Below are positions 34,951-45,917 of a stretch of DNA of 64,000 nucleotides, piece by piece. This DNA comes from Desulfoferula sp040751985 (lineage in GTDB: Bacteria > Desulfobacterota > Desulfarculia > Desulfarculales > Desulfarculaceae), in assembly GCA_040751985.1 (NCBI GenBank), contig JBFMFU010000071.1, positions 36,497 to 100,496 on the forward strand, written 5' to 3'. The position numbers were made by a program, and so were the translations under genes. How positions within the stretch are numbered: the stretch's first letter is position 1; each line of letters begins with the position of its first letter. The notes under the pieces were generated by a model. The model was not told where the DNA came from, searched no databases, and saw only the letters and a list, made by a program, of their open reading frames with translations.

Positions 34951-34966
34951 TTAGTTTGTATGCTAA
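34951..34966. promoter_or_regulatory. MarR operator, copy 2
   Basis: TTAGTTTGTATGCTAA, with inverted ends TTAG and CTAA, differs from copy 1 by one base. It lies 14 bases after the marR stop and 59 bases before the ATG at 35026. Confidence 0.65.
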
Positions 34967-35025
34967 ACACAACTCGGCAGGCAAGGTTGGCCCTGAACTT
35001 TAGTCAAACCGAGAAAGGTGGGAAC

Positions 35026-35358
35026 ATGGCAGGCAAGGTCGTGACCATCATCGCCACCGCCGACGCGGCCAAGGCCAAGACCGGCGTGATGTACACCATG
35101 CGCGCCTTGCAGGAGGGCTGGCTGGAGGACATCCGCCTGATCTTCTTCGGGCCCGCGGAAAAGGCCCTGCTGGCCAACCAGGATATCCAGGGCATGGTGG
35201 CCCAGATCAAGACCGCCACCACCCCCCTGGCCTGCAAGGCCATCTCCGACCGCGAGGGCACCTCGGATCAGTTGCAGGCCCTGGGTGTGGACGTGGTCTA
35301 CGTGGGCCGCATCATCTCCGACCTGATCAACCAGGGCTACACGCCCATGGTCTGGTGA
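35026..35358 (+). CDS. DsrE-like small protein
   Basis: A 110-aa protein with a DsrE/F-type fold pattern: KVVTIIATADAAKAKTGVM at the start, LIFFGPAEKALLA in the middle and LGVDVVYVGRIISDLI at the end. A single Cys70 (TPLACKAIS) sits about where the sulfur-carrying cysteine of DsrE/TusD lies. ATG 35026 has AAAGGTGGG upstream. A sulfur-relay or redox role is possible. It is encoded between the MarR operator copy 2 and the molybdopterin oxidoreductase. Confidence 0.68.
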   Translation: MAGKVVTIIATADAAKAKTGVMYTMRALQEGWLEDIRLIFFGPAEKALLANQDIQGMVAQIKTATTPLACKAISDREGTSDQLQALGVDVVYVGRIISDLINQGYTPMVW

Positions 35359-35412
35359 GGGGACGGTTGGGTTTTCATCAAGGACCTGCTTCGCTGCAAA
35401 GGAGCGTGCGTC

Positions 35413-37650
35413 ATGGCTGAGTGGCTCAAGACCAGTTGCGTGCTCTGCGCCCAGAACTGCGGGCTGGAAGTGCTGGTGGATAACAACCGCATCAGCAAAT
35501 CCCGCCCGGACAAGGACAATCCCCGCAGCCAAGGCTACGCCTGCCGCAAGGGCCTGAACGTGGCCCACTACCAGCACCACACCCAGCGCCTGAACCACCC
35601 CCTCAAGCGGGTGAACGGGGACTTCCAGCGCGTGTCCTGGGAGCAGGCCCTGGACGAGATCGCGGCCAAGCTGCGCTCGTTGGTGGATGAGCACGGCCCC
35701 CGCTGCCTGGCCTACATGGGCGGCGGCGGCCAGGGCTGCCATGCCGAGGCGGCCTTCGGCGTGCGCCTGCTGCGCGGCCTGGGCTCCCACTACCACTACA
35801 ACGCCCTGGCCCAGGAGCTGACCGGCCATTTCTGGGCCAGCGGACGCTTCTTCGGCAAGCAGTACCTGCACTGCATCCCGGACGAGCACCACTGCGACCT
35901 GCTGCTGGGCGTGGGCTGGAATGGCTGGATGAGCCACCAGATGCCCCAGGCCCGGCGGGTGCTGCAGGCCATCTCCGACGACCCTGAGCGCCTGCTGGTG
36001 GTGGTGGACCCGCGCCGCTCGGAGACCGCAGCCCGCGCCGACATGCACCTGGCCCTGCGGCCGGGCAGCGACGCGTTGCTGTTCAAGGCCATGATCGCCC
36101 TGATCCTGGCCGAGGGCTGGCAGGACCAGGCCTACATCGACGCCCACTTGAGCGGATTCGACCAGGTACGGCCCTGGTTCGAGGGCTTCGACGTCCGCGC
36201 GGCCATCGAGGTCTGCGGCCTGGACTATGAGCAGGTGCGCAAGCTCTGCCGCCTGCTCACCAGCCGGCGCTGGGCCATGCACCCGGACCTGGGCGTGTAC
36301 ATGGGCCGGCACAGCACCCTCACCTCCTATCTGCTCCACCTGCTGCCGGCCATCTGCGGAATGCTCTGCGTGCCCGGCGGCAACCTGCTGCCCGGCACCT
36401 TGATGCCCCTGGGCGCCCACTCCGACGAGCGCGACCAGCGCACCTGGCGCACCATGACCACCGACTACCCGGCCATCATGGGCGTGTTTCCGCCCAATGT
36501 GATGCCCGAGGAGATCATGAACGACCACCCGCAGCGCCTGCGGGCGGTGATCTGCAGCCAGTCCAATCCTCTGCGCTCCTACGCCGACACCACGGCCTAC
36601 GAGGAGGCCTTCGCCCGCCTGGACCTGCTGGTGACCTGCGAGCTGGCCATGACCGAGACCGCGGTGCTGTCCCATTACGTGCTGCCGGCGCGCTCGGCCT
36701 ATGAGTCTTGGGACGCGACCTTCTTCGCCTGGACCTGGCCCGACATCTACTTCCAGCTGCGGCGGCCGGTGCTGGAGCCAGAGGGCGAGCGCCGCGAGGT
36801 GGGCTGGGTCATGACCCAGCTGGTCCAGCGCCTGGGCCTGCTGCCGAAGATACCCCCTGCCCTGCACCAGGCTGCCCAGGGCGACCGCCTGGGTTACGGC
36901 ATGGCCCTGATGGACTTTGCCCGTCGCGAGCCCGCGGCCATGAAGGCCCTGCCCTTTGTGCTGGCCCAGACCCTGGGCCCGGCCCTGGGTTCGGGCAACC
37001 TGGCCACCCTGTGGGGTCTGTTGATGACCGCGCCCAAGGACTTCCAGGCCAACGCGGCCCGGGCCGGCTTCGCGCCGGGGCCGGCCCAGGGTGAGGCCAT
37101 CTTCCAGGCCCTGCTGGACCACCCCGAGGGCCTCTGGATCGGCCGCTGCGACCAAGAGAACAACTGGCCCGCGGTGCGCACCGGGGACGGCCGCTTGCAG
37201 GTCTACGCGCCGGAGATGGCCGACTGGCTGCGCGAGGTGGAGCCGGCCCGCGAGGCCGCGGCCCTGGCCCCGGACCCGGCCTGGCCCCTGATCCTCTGCG
37301 CCGGCCGGCACATGGACTTCAACGCCAACAGCCTGATGCGCGACCCGGCCTGGAACAAGGGCAAGCGCACCGGCACCGTGGCCCTCAGCCCCCAGGACGC
37401 GGAAAAGCTGGGGCTGAAGGACGGCCAACCGGTGCGCGTGACCACCCAGGCCGGCAGCGAGACCGGCGAGCTGGCGGTGGACAAGGCGGTGCGGCCGGGC
37501 ACGGTGCTCATCGCCCATGGCTTCGGCCTGGTCTATGAGGGCCACAAGCACGGCGTGAACGTGAACCGGCTGACCAAGAACACCAACCGCGACCGCCTGG
37601 CCGGCACCCCTCTGCACCGCTACGTGCCCTGCCGGCTGGAGGCTGCCTGA
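35413..37650 (+). CDS. Molybdopterin (bis-MGD) oxidoreductase, catalytic subunit
   Basis: A 745-aa member of the DMSO reductase family. The N-terminal 4Fe-4S motif is Cys9, Cys12, Cys16 and Cys44 (CVLCAQNC, later YACRKG). The cofactor-binding domains follow, with LLVVVDPRRSETAARAD (about 196-212) and VPGGNLLPG, and the C-terminal MGD domain ends with GTPLHRYVPC. No twin-arginine signal is present, so it acts in the cytoplasm, and no electron-transfer subunit is adjacent. The acetylene hydratase, formate dehydrogenase and thiosulfate reductase branches are possible; the substrate is unknown. Confidence 0.85.
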   Translation: MAEWLKTSCVLCAQNCGLEVLVDNNRISKSRPDKDNPRSQGYACRKGLNVAHYQHHTQRLNHPLKRVNGDFQRVSWEQALDEIAAKLRSLVDEHGPRCLAYMGGGGQGCHAEAAFGVRLLRGLGSHYHYNALAQELTGHFWASGRFFGKQYLHCIPDEHHCDLLLGVGWNGWMSHQMPQARRVLQAISDDPERLLVVVDPRRSETAARADMHLALRPGSDALLFKAMIALILAEGWQDQAYIDAHLSGFDQVRPWFEGFDVRAAIEVCGLDYEQVRKLCRLLTSRRWAMHPDLGVYMGRHSTLTSYLLHLLPAICGMLCVPGGNLLPGTLMPLGAHSDERDQRTWRTMTTDYPAIMGVFPPNVMPEEIMNDHPQRLRAVICSQSNPLRSYADTTAYEEAFARLDLLVTCELAMTETAVLSHYVLPARSAYESWDATFFAWTWPDIYFQLRRPVLEPEGERREVGWVMTQLVQRLGLLPKIPPALHQAAQGDRLGYGMALMDFARREPAAMKALPFVLAQTLGPALGSGNLATLWGLLMTAPKDFQANAARAGFAPGPAQGEAIFQALLDHPEGLWIGRCDQENNWPAVRTGDGRLQVYAPEMADWLREVEPAREAAALAPDPAWPLILCAGRHMDFNANSLMRDPAWNKGKRTGTVALSPQDAEKLGLKDGQPVRVTTQAGSETGELAVDKAVRPGTVLIAHGFGLVYEGHKHGVNVNRLTKNTNRDRLAGTPLHRYVPCRLEAA

Positions 37651-37715
37651 CCAGTCTTCCTCCCTGGGCGCGCGGTCTGCTAGTATGTGCTTGACCCGCG
37701 CGAGAGGAGGACGGT

Positions 37716-39152
<1,437 letters not shown>

Positions 39153-39165
39153 AGAGGAGATGATT

Positions 39166-39876
39166 ATGGCAGAGATCAGCGCCTTGGACCGCACCTTCAG
39201 CCTTATCATGCGGCGCATGGTGGACACCGGCCAGGCGCCGCACTACACGGAGCTGGCCGCAGAGCTGGGCGTGGAGGTGGAGCAGGGACGCCTGGCCTTG
39301 CACGAGCTGTTCAACGCCGGCATCCCCGGCTGGCTCTTTCCCAACACCGACCTGATCTGCTCCTTCGCGCCCTTCAACAATCTTCCCACCCAGTACCGCA
39401 TCAGCGTGGACGGCCAGCAGAAGTGGTTCGGCCAGTGAGCCTTCGAGTCGCTGGCGGTCAGCTGGCTGTTTCCGGGCAAGTTGGTTAAGGTCCTGGCGCC
39501 CTGCCTGGACTGCGGCGAGCCCATCAGCGTGGAGATGCGCGACGGGCAGATACTTAAGGCCGAACCCGCGGGCCTGGTGGGCTACGTGGCGGTCCCTCTC
39601 TGGCAGTGGCGCCAGGATATACCCTTCGCCTGAAGCACCATGAATTTCTTCCGGTCGGAAGAACACGCCAAGAACTGGCGGGGATTCGCGCCGGGCAGCG
39701 AGGAGGGCCTCCTGTCACTTGAGGACCTACTCAAGATGTTCTCGGGACCCTATTTCCGGCGGCGGCTGGACCCGGACTGGGTGAGCCACAGCCGGGAGTA
39801 CGCCCGGGCCATGGGCGCCACCATTCAGGAGATAGGCAAGACCGGGCCCTTCTGGCGGCCCAAAAAGCCGGCCTAA
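39166..39876 (+). CDS. MerB-like organomercurial lyase homologue with two selenocysteines
   Basis: Read through two in-frame TGA codons (39436-39438 and 39631-39633), this is one 236-aa protein that matches MerB along its length. An N-terminal winged-helix domain (HYTELAAELGVEVEQGRLAL) is followed by KWFGQ-U91-AFESLAVSW, where MerB has WC96ALD. Then come LAPCLDCGEPISVE and ILKAEPAGL, then PFA-U156-STMNFFRSEEHAKNW, where MerB has FC159CHVHFF. Both UGAs thus fall on the catalytic cysteines; MerB Asp99 aligns with Glu94. SECIS-like hairpins follow each UGA. ATG 39166 is better spaced from GAGGAG than ATG 39160. The substrate may be an organometal or another C-metal or C-Se/S bond; this is not proven. 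Confidence 0.87.
39446..39467 (+). promoter_or_regulatory. Candidate SECIS element for UGA 39436
   Basis: Seven bases after the UGA, AGTC-GCTG pairs with CAGC-GGCT, with one bulged T in the 3' arm and one T-G wobble, and the loop is GCGGT. The loop starts 15 bases after the UGA, close to the usual range for bacterial SECIS elements, and contains the GGU seen in known loops. Confidence 0.65.
39646..39663 (+). promoter_or_regulatory. SECIS element for UGA 39631
   Basis: TTCTTCC (39646-39652) and GGAAGAA (39657-39663) form a perfect 7-bp stem closed by a GGTC loop. The loop starts 19 bases after the UGA. In E. coli fdhF the SelB-binding loop carries the same GGUC core, so this is a near-ideal bacterial SECIS. 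Confidence 0.85.
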
Positions 39877-39900
39877 AACCACGGGCCGCGCCGGCCGGCG

Positions 39901-40596
39901 CTAGTCCTGGGCCTTGACCTGCTCCAGGGCCCGGCGGCCCATGTGGTCAGAGTAGTCCTCCCAGGGGTTGCGGCTGCCGTCGGCGGGGCGGCGCTGGACC
40001 ACGAAGTGGCAACACTCGCCGCCATGGGGGATCAGCTTGTCCACCCAGGCCGTGAAGTGGCCCAGGCCGCGCTCCTCGATGGCGTGGATCATGCCCTCCA
40101 CGAAGTAGCGCTGCACCCGGCAGTCAAAGGCGCTGTAGCGGTCTTGGTGCGGGCACCAAAGGATGTCGAACTCGCAGCGCTCGTCGGAGGTGATCCAGGG
40201 CCGCTCCAGGGAGGCGTAGAGGATGGTGTTCAGTCCAGTGACGACGTAGCTGAGCAGCTCCACCTCGCTGAGGTCCTGGGGCAGCTCGGAGTTGTCCAGC
40301 ATCTGGGAGCAGGCCTCGTGCCCGGCCTTGTTGATGGCCCCCCGCACCACTTCCTGGCCCTCCTGGCCGAAGGCCTCCTCTACGGCCTTGAGGATGTTGA
40401 GCACGCCGGTGGCCTGCATGGTGCCCCAGACGAACAGCACCGCGGGGTCGAAGTCCTCTCTGCCGGTCAGGGCCCCGCGCAGGCTGGCCACCGCCTCCTT
40501 ATAGGGCAGGCCCAGGCGCACCCGGCCGTAGCCCGGCTCCGAGCGTTGGCCGCGGGACCAGATGCCTTCCTTGGTAGGGTAGCTGGGCTTGGGCAT
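39901..40596 (-). CDS. ATC-hydrolase-like protein of uncertain function
   Basis: A 231-aa soluble protein. It has a helical N-terminal half (VWGTMQATGVLNILKAVEEA) and a Cys-containing C-terminal half with ERCEFDILWCPHQDRYSAF, DCRVQRYFVEGM and GGECCHFVVQRRP. The CEFDI..CP and CCHFV pattern resembles the L-2-amino-thiazoline-4-carboxylate hydrolase-like family, but I am not certain. It is the last gene of the minus-strand liv/acyl-CoA operon, 18 bases after LivH, and may act on that operon's substrate. Confidence 0.55.
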   Translation of the reverse strand: MPKPSYPTKEGIWSRGQRSEPGYGRVRLGLPYKEAVASLRGALTGREDFDPAVLFVWGTMQATGVLNILKAVEEAFGQEGQEVVRGAINKAGHEACSQMLDNSELPQDLSEVELLSYVVTGLNTILYASLERPWITSDERCEFDILWCPHQDRYSAFDCRVQRYFVEGMIHAIEERGLGHFTAWVDKLIPHGGECCHFVVQRRPADGSRNPWEDYSDHMGRRALEQVKAQD

Positions 40597-40614
40597 CTCT
40601 CTCCTCCGGCGTGG

Positions 40615-41502
40615 CTAAACCCGTTCCACGAACTCGGTGCCCAGCAGGCCCTCAGGCCTGAGCAGCAGCACGAAGATGATGATCAAGAAGGCCAGGGTGT
40701 TCTTGAAGGCCACCGAGATCAGGCCGCCGGCCAGGGCTTCGGCCACGCCCAGGACCAGACCGCCCACGATGGCTCCGGGCAGGCTGTTCAGGCCGCCCAG
40801 GATGGCCGCGGCAAAGCCCTTGAGAAAAGGCTCCAGCATGAAGTTGGGATCCAGAAACAGCACCGCGGCCAGGAACAGGCCGGCCAGCACGCCCAGGCCG
40901 GCGGCCATGCCCCAGGACAGGGCCAGCACCCGGCGGGTGGGGATGCCCAGGGTCTGGGCCGCGGGCAGGTTCTCGCTGGTGGCCCGCATGGCCAGGCCGA
41001 TGGGCGTCTTCTGCACCAGCAGATAGAACAAGATGCTGCCCGCGATGCCGAAGACCAGGGTGCCTAGGCTGAGCTGGCTGATGATCACCCCGCCCACGTT
41101 GAAGGTGAGCTGGTCCGACAGGGGAAAGGGAAAGGTTTGCGGCTCCAGGGTGCCGAACTCCAGCACCAGCGACTGGATGACCAGGCCGAAGCCCAGGGTG
41201 AGGATGACCATGCCCAGGTGGCTGGCCTCGCGCCGCTGGGCCGGCACCAGCACCCCGAAATAGAACAGCATGGCTATAACCGCCCCAAAGACGATGGCCA
41301 GCAGAAAGGCCAGCCACCAGGACAGCCCGGCGCCCATCAGGTAGAAGGCCACGAAGGCCCCGGCGGTGGTCACGTCGCCGTGGGCGAAGTTGAGCACTCG
41401 GTTGGCCCGGTAGACCAGCACGATGCCCAGGGCCACCAGGGCGTAGAGGCTGCCCTGGGACAGACCGGAGATCGCGTACTGCAGAATATCTATGAAGTCC
41501 AT
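40615..41502 (-). CDS. livH: LIV-type ABC transporter permease LivH
   Basis: A 295-aa inner-membrane permease. ALGIVLVYRANRVLNFAHGDV (about 21-41) is the LivH motif and FAAAILGGLNSLPGAIVGGLVLG the coupling segment near residue 230. The N-terminus DFIDILQYAISGLSQGSLYA is typical. It follows LivM by 16 bases. Confidence 0.9.
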   Translation of the reverse strand: MDFIDILQYAISGLSQGSLYALVALGIVLVYRANRVLNFAHGDVTTAGAFVAFYLMGAGLSWWLAFLLAIVFGAVIAMLFYFGVLVPAQRREASHLGMVILTLGFGLVIQSLVLEFGTLEPQTFPFPLSDQLTFNVGGVIISQLSLGTLVFGIAGSILFYLLVQKTPIGLAMRATSENLPAAQTLGIPTRRVLALSWGMAAGLGVLAGLFLAAVLFLDPNFMLEPFLKGFAAAILGGLNSLPGAIVGGLVLGVAEALAGGLISVAFKNTLAFLIIIFVLLLRPEGLLGTEFVERV

Positions 41503-41518
41503 TTCTTCCCCGCTCTCT

Positions 41519-42499
41519 CTAGCGGAACGGCCAGTTGCGGAAATAGAGCCTCATCTTCAGCCAGCGGCCGGCCAGGCCCAGAGGCTCGAAGATCAGCACC
41601 AGTATGATGGCCAGGCCGTAGATCATGGGCACCAGGGCCTTGTATTCGGCCAGCACCTGCGGCGCCAGCACCACGAAGGCCGCGCCCAGGATGGAACCCT
41701 CCACCAGGGCCAGCCCGCCCACGATCACCGCCACCAGGAAGTCCACGGTCATCAGGAAGGTGAACATGTTGGGCTCCAGGTAGCCCAGGAGCAAGGCCAG
41801 CAGCCCGCCCTGCACGCCCACGTAGAAGGAGCTGATGGCGAACGACAGCAGCTTGTAGCGGGTCAGGCTCACGCCCAGGACCTCGGCGGCGATGTCGTTG
41901 TCGCGCACGGCGATGAAGGCCCGACCCATATAGGAGGAGACGATGTTGTAGGTGAGCAGGGTGAACAGCCCGGCGATGAAAAAGTAGAGGTAAAAGTAGG
42001 TCTGCTCGGTGCTGAGGAACCAGAACGGCTCCAGCTTGTGTATGGTCAGGCCCATGCGCCCGCCGGAGAGCACCGGCGAGTTGGCGAAGATCTGGTACAC
42101 CGCCACGCCGAAGCCCAGGGTGGCGATGGCCAGATAGGGCCCCTTGAGGCGCAGGGAGGGGAAGCCCACCAGCAGGCCGAAGAACCCGGCCATCAGCCCC
42201 GCGCAGAGCAAGGCCACCGGCCAGGGCACTCCCATGCGCACCAGGTGCCCGAAGGTGAAGGCGCCGATGGCCAGGAACCCGGCCTGGCCGAAGGATATCT
42301 GGCCGGTGAAGCCGATGAGCAGGTTCTGGCCCATGGTGCCGATGGTGAACATGAACACCAGGGTTGCGATGTAGACCAGGGACTGCTCGGTGTAGGCCGG
42401 CATCAGGAACACCGCCAGCACCAGGCCCCAGACCCATGTTTTGGTGAAGGGCTTGCGGATCAGCTTCAGCTCTTCAGCGTAAGATTGGATCAGGTCCAT
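41519..42499 (-). CDS. livM: LIV-type ABC transporter permease LivM
   Basis: A 326-aa inner-membrane permease with QNLLIGFTGQISFGQAGFLAIGAF (about 58-81) and VAVIVGGLALVEGSILGAAF. The C-terminus, RWLKMRLYFRNWPFR, is short and basic and lacks the zinc ribbon of the copy at 30588. It is seven bases after the long-chain synthetase stop. Confidence 0.9.
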   Translation of the reverse strand: MDLIQSYAEELKLIRKPFTKTWVWGLVLAVFLMPAYTEQSLVYIATLVFMFTIGTMGQNLLIGFTGQISFGQAGFLAIGAFTFGHLVRMGVPWPVALLCAGLMAGFFGLLVGFPSLRLKGPYLAIATLGFGVAVYQIFANSPVLSGGRMGLTIHKLEPFWFLSTEQTYFYLYFFIAGLFTLLTYNIVSSYMGRAFIAVRDNDIAAEVLGVSLTRYKLLSFAISSFYVGVQGGLLALLLGYLEPNMFTFLMTVDFLVAVIVGGLALVEGSILGAAFVVLAPQVLAEYKALVPMIYGLAIILVLIFEPLGLAGRWLKMRLYFRNWPFR

Positions 42500-42506
42500 A
42501 CGGCCA

Positions 42507-44308
42507 CTAGCTCCCGTACATCTCCTGAATCAGGTTGGCGTAGCGTTTTTCCAGGGAGCGCCTCTTGACCTTCTTGGTGGGGGTCACGTCGCCGTCTTCC
42601 TCGTAGAAGCGTCGGGGCAGCAGCCTGAACTTCTTTATGGTCTCCACCCGGGCCAGGGTCTTGTTCACCGCCGTCACCTCCTTCTCGATCAGCTTGATGA
42701 TCTCCGGGTTCTTGGTCAGGTCCTCAAAGGTGGTGAAGGGGATCCGGTTGTCCTGGGCGTACTTGTTTACGTTGTCCTCGTCGATGAGGATCAGGGCGGT
42801 GAGGAACTTGCGGCCGTCGCCGATCACCACCGCGTCCTGGATGTAGACGCTGAACTTGAGCTTGTTCTCGATAAAGGCCGGGGTGATGTTCTTGCCGCCG
42901 CGGGTGATGATGATGTCCTTCTTGCGGTCCAGGATCTTGAGGTAGCCGTCCTCCAGGGCTCCCACGTCGCCGGTGTGCAGCCAGCCGCCCTCAGTGACGG
43001 TCTCGGCGGTCAACTCCGGATTCTTGAAGTAGCCCTTGAAGACGTTGGGGCCCCGGGCCAATATCTCGCCGTCCTCGGCGATCTTCACCTCCACCCCGGG
43101 CACCGGCTTGCCCACGTAGCCCAGGCGCGGGGCGTCCAGGGGCGTGACGGCGATGACGCCGGTGGACTCGGTCTGGCCGTAGCCCTCGCGCAGGTTCACG
43201 CCCACCGCGTTGTACCACTGGAACAGCTCCGGGCTGGCCGGGGCCGCGCCGCAGATGGCGTAGCGGATGCGCTCCATGCCGATCATGCGCTTGAGGTGGT
43301 ACAGCACTCCCCAGTAGGCCGCCCGATAGGCCAGGCGCAGCCACCAGGACAAGCGGCCCACCTCGCGGGCCCTGGTGTAGGCCAACCCCACCTTGAGCGC
43401 CACCCGGTAGCAGAGGCGCTTGAGCAGGGTGGAGTCGGACATCTTGATCTCGATGTTACTAACGAACTTCTCCCAGATCCGGGGAACGCTGGCGAAGATG
43501 GTGGGCGAGACCTCGCGCAGGTTCTGGGGTAGGGTCTCCAGGTTCTCCACGAAGTTCACGGTGGCGCCGGTGCGCACCGCCTGCAGCACCGAGATCAGGT
43601 TCTCGTAGATGTGGGCCAGGGGCAGATAGGACAACAGCTCATCCCTGTCGCTGGTGGGCAGCACGCTGACGAAGGACTCGGTCATCTTGAGGATGTTGCT
43701 GTGGCTGATCATGGCCCCCTTGGGCCGGCCGGTGGTGCCCGAGGTGTAGATGAACATGGCCAGGTCGTCGGGTTCGATGGCCTGGGTGCGCGCGGTCAGC
43801 TCGTGGCCGTGCTCCTCCAGATAGCGCTGGCCCTGGGCCATGAACTCGCTGAAGAAGCTCAGGCGCGGGTGGCTGAAGCCCCAGAGCCCCTTGGGGTCCC
43901 AGATGATCACCTTGGCCACCTTGAGGCTGTCGATGATCTCCAGCACCTTGTCCACCTGCTCCTCGTTCTCCACGAACAGCAGCTTGGCCTCGGAGTGGTT
44001 GACCACGTAGGCGATCTCCTCGGGCGCGGAGGTGGGGTAGATGCCCACGGTGACCCCGCCGGCGGTCATGGTGCCGATGTGGCAGACGAGCCATTCGGGC
44101 CGGTTGTCGCCCAGCACCGTCACCCGGTCGCCGGGCTGCAGGCCCTCGGCCAGAAGACCGGCCGCCACCTGCTTGACCAGTTGGCCGTACTCTTTCCAAG
44201 TGATGCGGTTCCAGATGCCGTAGTCCTTGTGGCGCAGGGCGATCTTGTCGCCCAGCCGCTCAACCTGGCCGAAGAACAGATCCGGAAAACGCAAGGCGCT
44301 GACGGTGC

Positions 44309-44312
<4 letters not shown>
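42507..44312 (-). CDS. Long-chain acyl-CoA synthetase, FAA1/FadD15 type
   Basis: A 601-aa AMP-forming ligase. Its length and the motifs FIYTSGTTGRPKGAMISHSN, REGYGQTESTGV and LHTGDVGALEDGY, with ITRGGKNITPAFIENKLK, place it in the FadD15/FAA long-chain group, distinct from the two other synthetases here. The start is GTG, whose GTGA overlaps the LivF stop. It lies between LivF and LivM, again pairing an acid-activating enzyme with a transporter. Confidence 0.89.
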
Positions 44313-45121
<809 letters not shown>

Positions 45122-45154
45122 GGCCTGCCTTACCTCCTCGGTTTCAGCGCGCCT

Positions 45155-45907
45155 TTATTCATCGCCCAGGTAGGCGCGGATCACCTCGGGGTGGCGCTGC
45201 ACCTCCTCGGGCGATCCCTGGGCGATCTTGATTCCGTTGTCCATGGCCACCATGCGGTCGGCCAGGGCCGAGGCGATGCGCAGGTCGTGCTCCACCAGCA
45301 GGATGGCCGGCTTGAAGCGGCCCTTGATCTCGGTGATCAGGTAGGCCGTCTCCTGCTTCTCCTCGGCGGTGAGCCCGCTGATGGGCTCGTCCAGCATCAG
45401 CAGCTTGGGCTCCAGGGCCAGGGCCCGGCCCATCTCGGCCCGCTTCTGAATGCCGTAGGGGCAATCGGAGATGCGGGCCGAGCGCCAGGCCTGCAGCTCC
45501 AGGAAGTCGATCAGCTCCTCCACCACCGCACGGTGCTTCAGCTCCTCGCTGCGTATGCGCAGGAAGGCGTGCAGGGGGTTCTTCTTGAACTTGATGTGCC
45601 GGCCCAGCATGAGGTTGTCCAGCACGGTCATGTGCATGAACAGGCGCAGGTTCTGGAAGGTGCGCGCGATGCCCCGTTGAGCCACGGAATCGGGGGAGAG
45701 CCCCAAGAGGCTCTCCCCCGCGAACCGCACCGCTCCGCCCGTGGGCTTGTAGACCCCGGAGATGCAGTTGAACAAGGTGGTCTTGCCCGACCCGTTGGGG
45801 CCGATCACCGTGAGGATCTCCTCGGGCTCCACCGCCAGGTCCACTCCGGCCAGGGCCTGTATGCCCCCGAAGCTGATGTTCAGGTCCTGTATCTCCAGCA
45901 GTGCCAT
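45155..45907 (-). CDS. livG: LIV-type ABC transporter ATPase LivG
   Basis: A 250-aa ATPase. Walker A is GPNGSGKTT, the signature region is CPYGIQKRAEMGRALAL and Walker B is LLMLDEPISGLT. The sequence YLITEIKGRFKPAILLVEHDL carries the switch His. AACAGGAGC precedes the ATG. It starts ten bases after the binding-protein stop. Confidence 0.9.
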   Translation of the reverse strand: MALLEIQDLNISFGGIQALAGVDLAVEPEEILTVIGPNGSGKTTLFNCISGVYKPTGGAVRFAGESLLGLSPDSVAQRGIARTFQNLRLFMHMTVLDNLMLGRHIKFKKNPLHAFLRIRSEELKHRAVVEELIDFLELQAWRSARISDCPYGIQKRAEMGRALALEPKLLMLDEPISGLTAEEKQETAYLITEIKGRFKPAILLVEHDLRIASALADRMVAMDNGIKIAQGSPEEVQRHPEVIRAYLGDE

Positions 45908-45917
45908 GGTGCTCCTG

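Noticed and set aside
34963..37617. A very long open frame (884 codons) on the minus strand opposite the molybdopterin enzyme
   Set aside because: The translation is low-complexity, rich in His, Gln, Gly and Leu, as expected for the antisense of GC-rich coding DNA. The plus strand has a full family match.
39160..39438. A separate 92-aa gene ending at TGA 39436, and a second 78-aa gene from ATG 39640
   Set aside because: The frame continues between and after the TGAs with MerB similarity throughout, and SECIS-like hairpins follow both codons. Two small genes or a pseudogene explain this less well.
39888..39901. Palindrome GCGCCGGCCGGCGC as a terminator between convergent genes
   Set aside because: It has no T tract, overlaps a stop codon and is easily formed by chance in this base composition.
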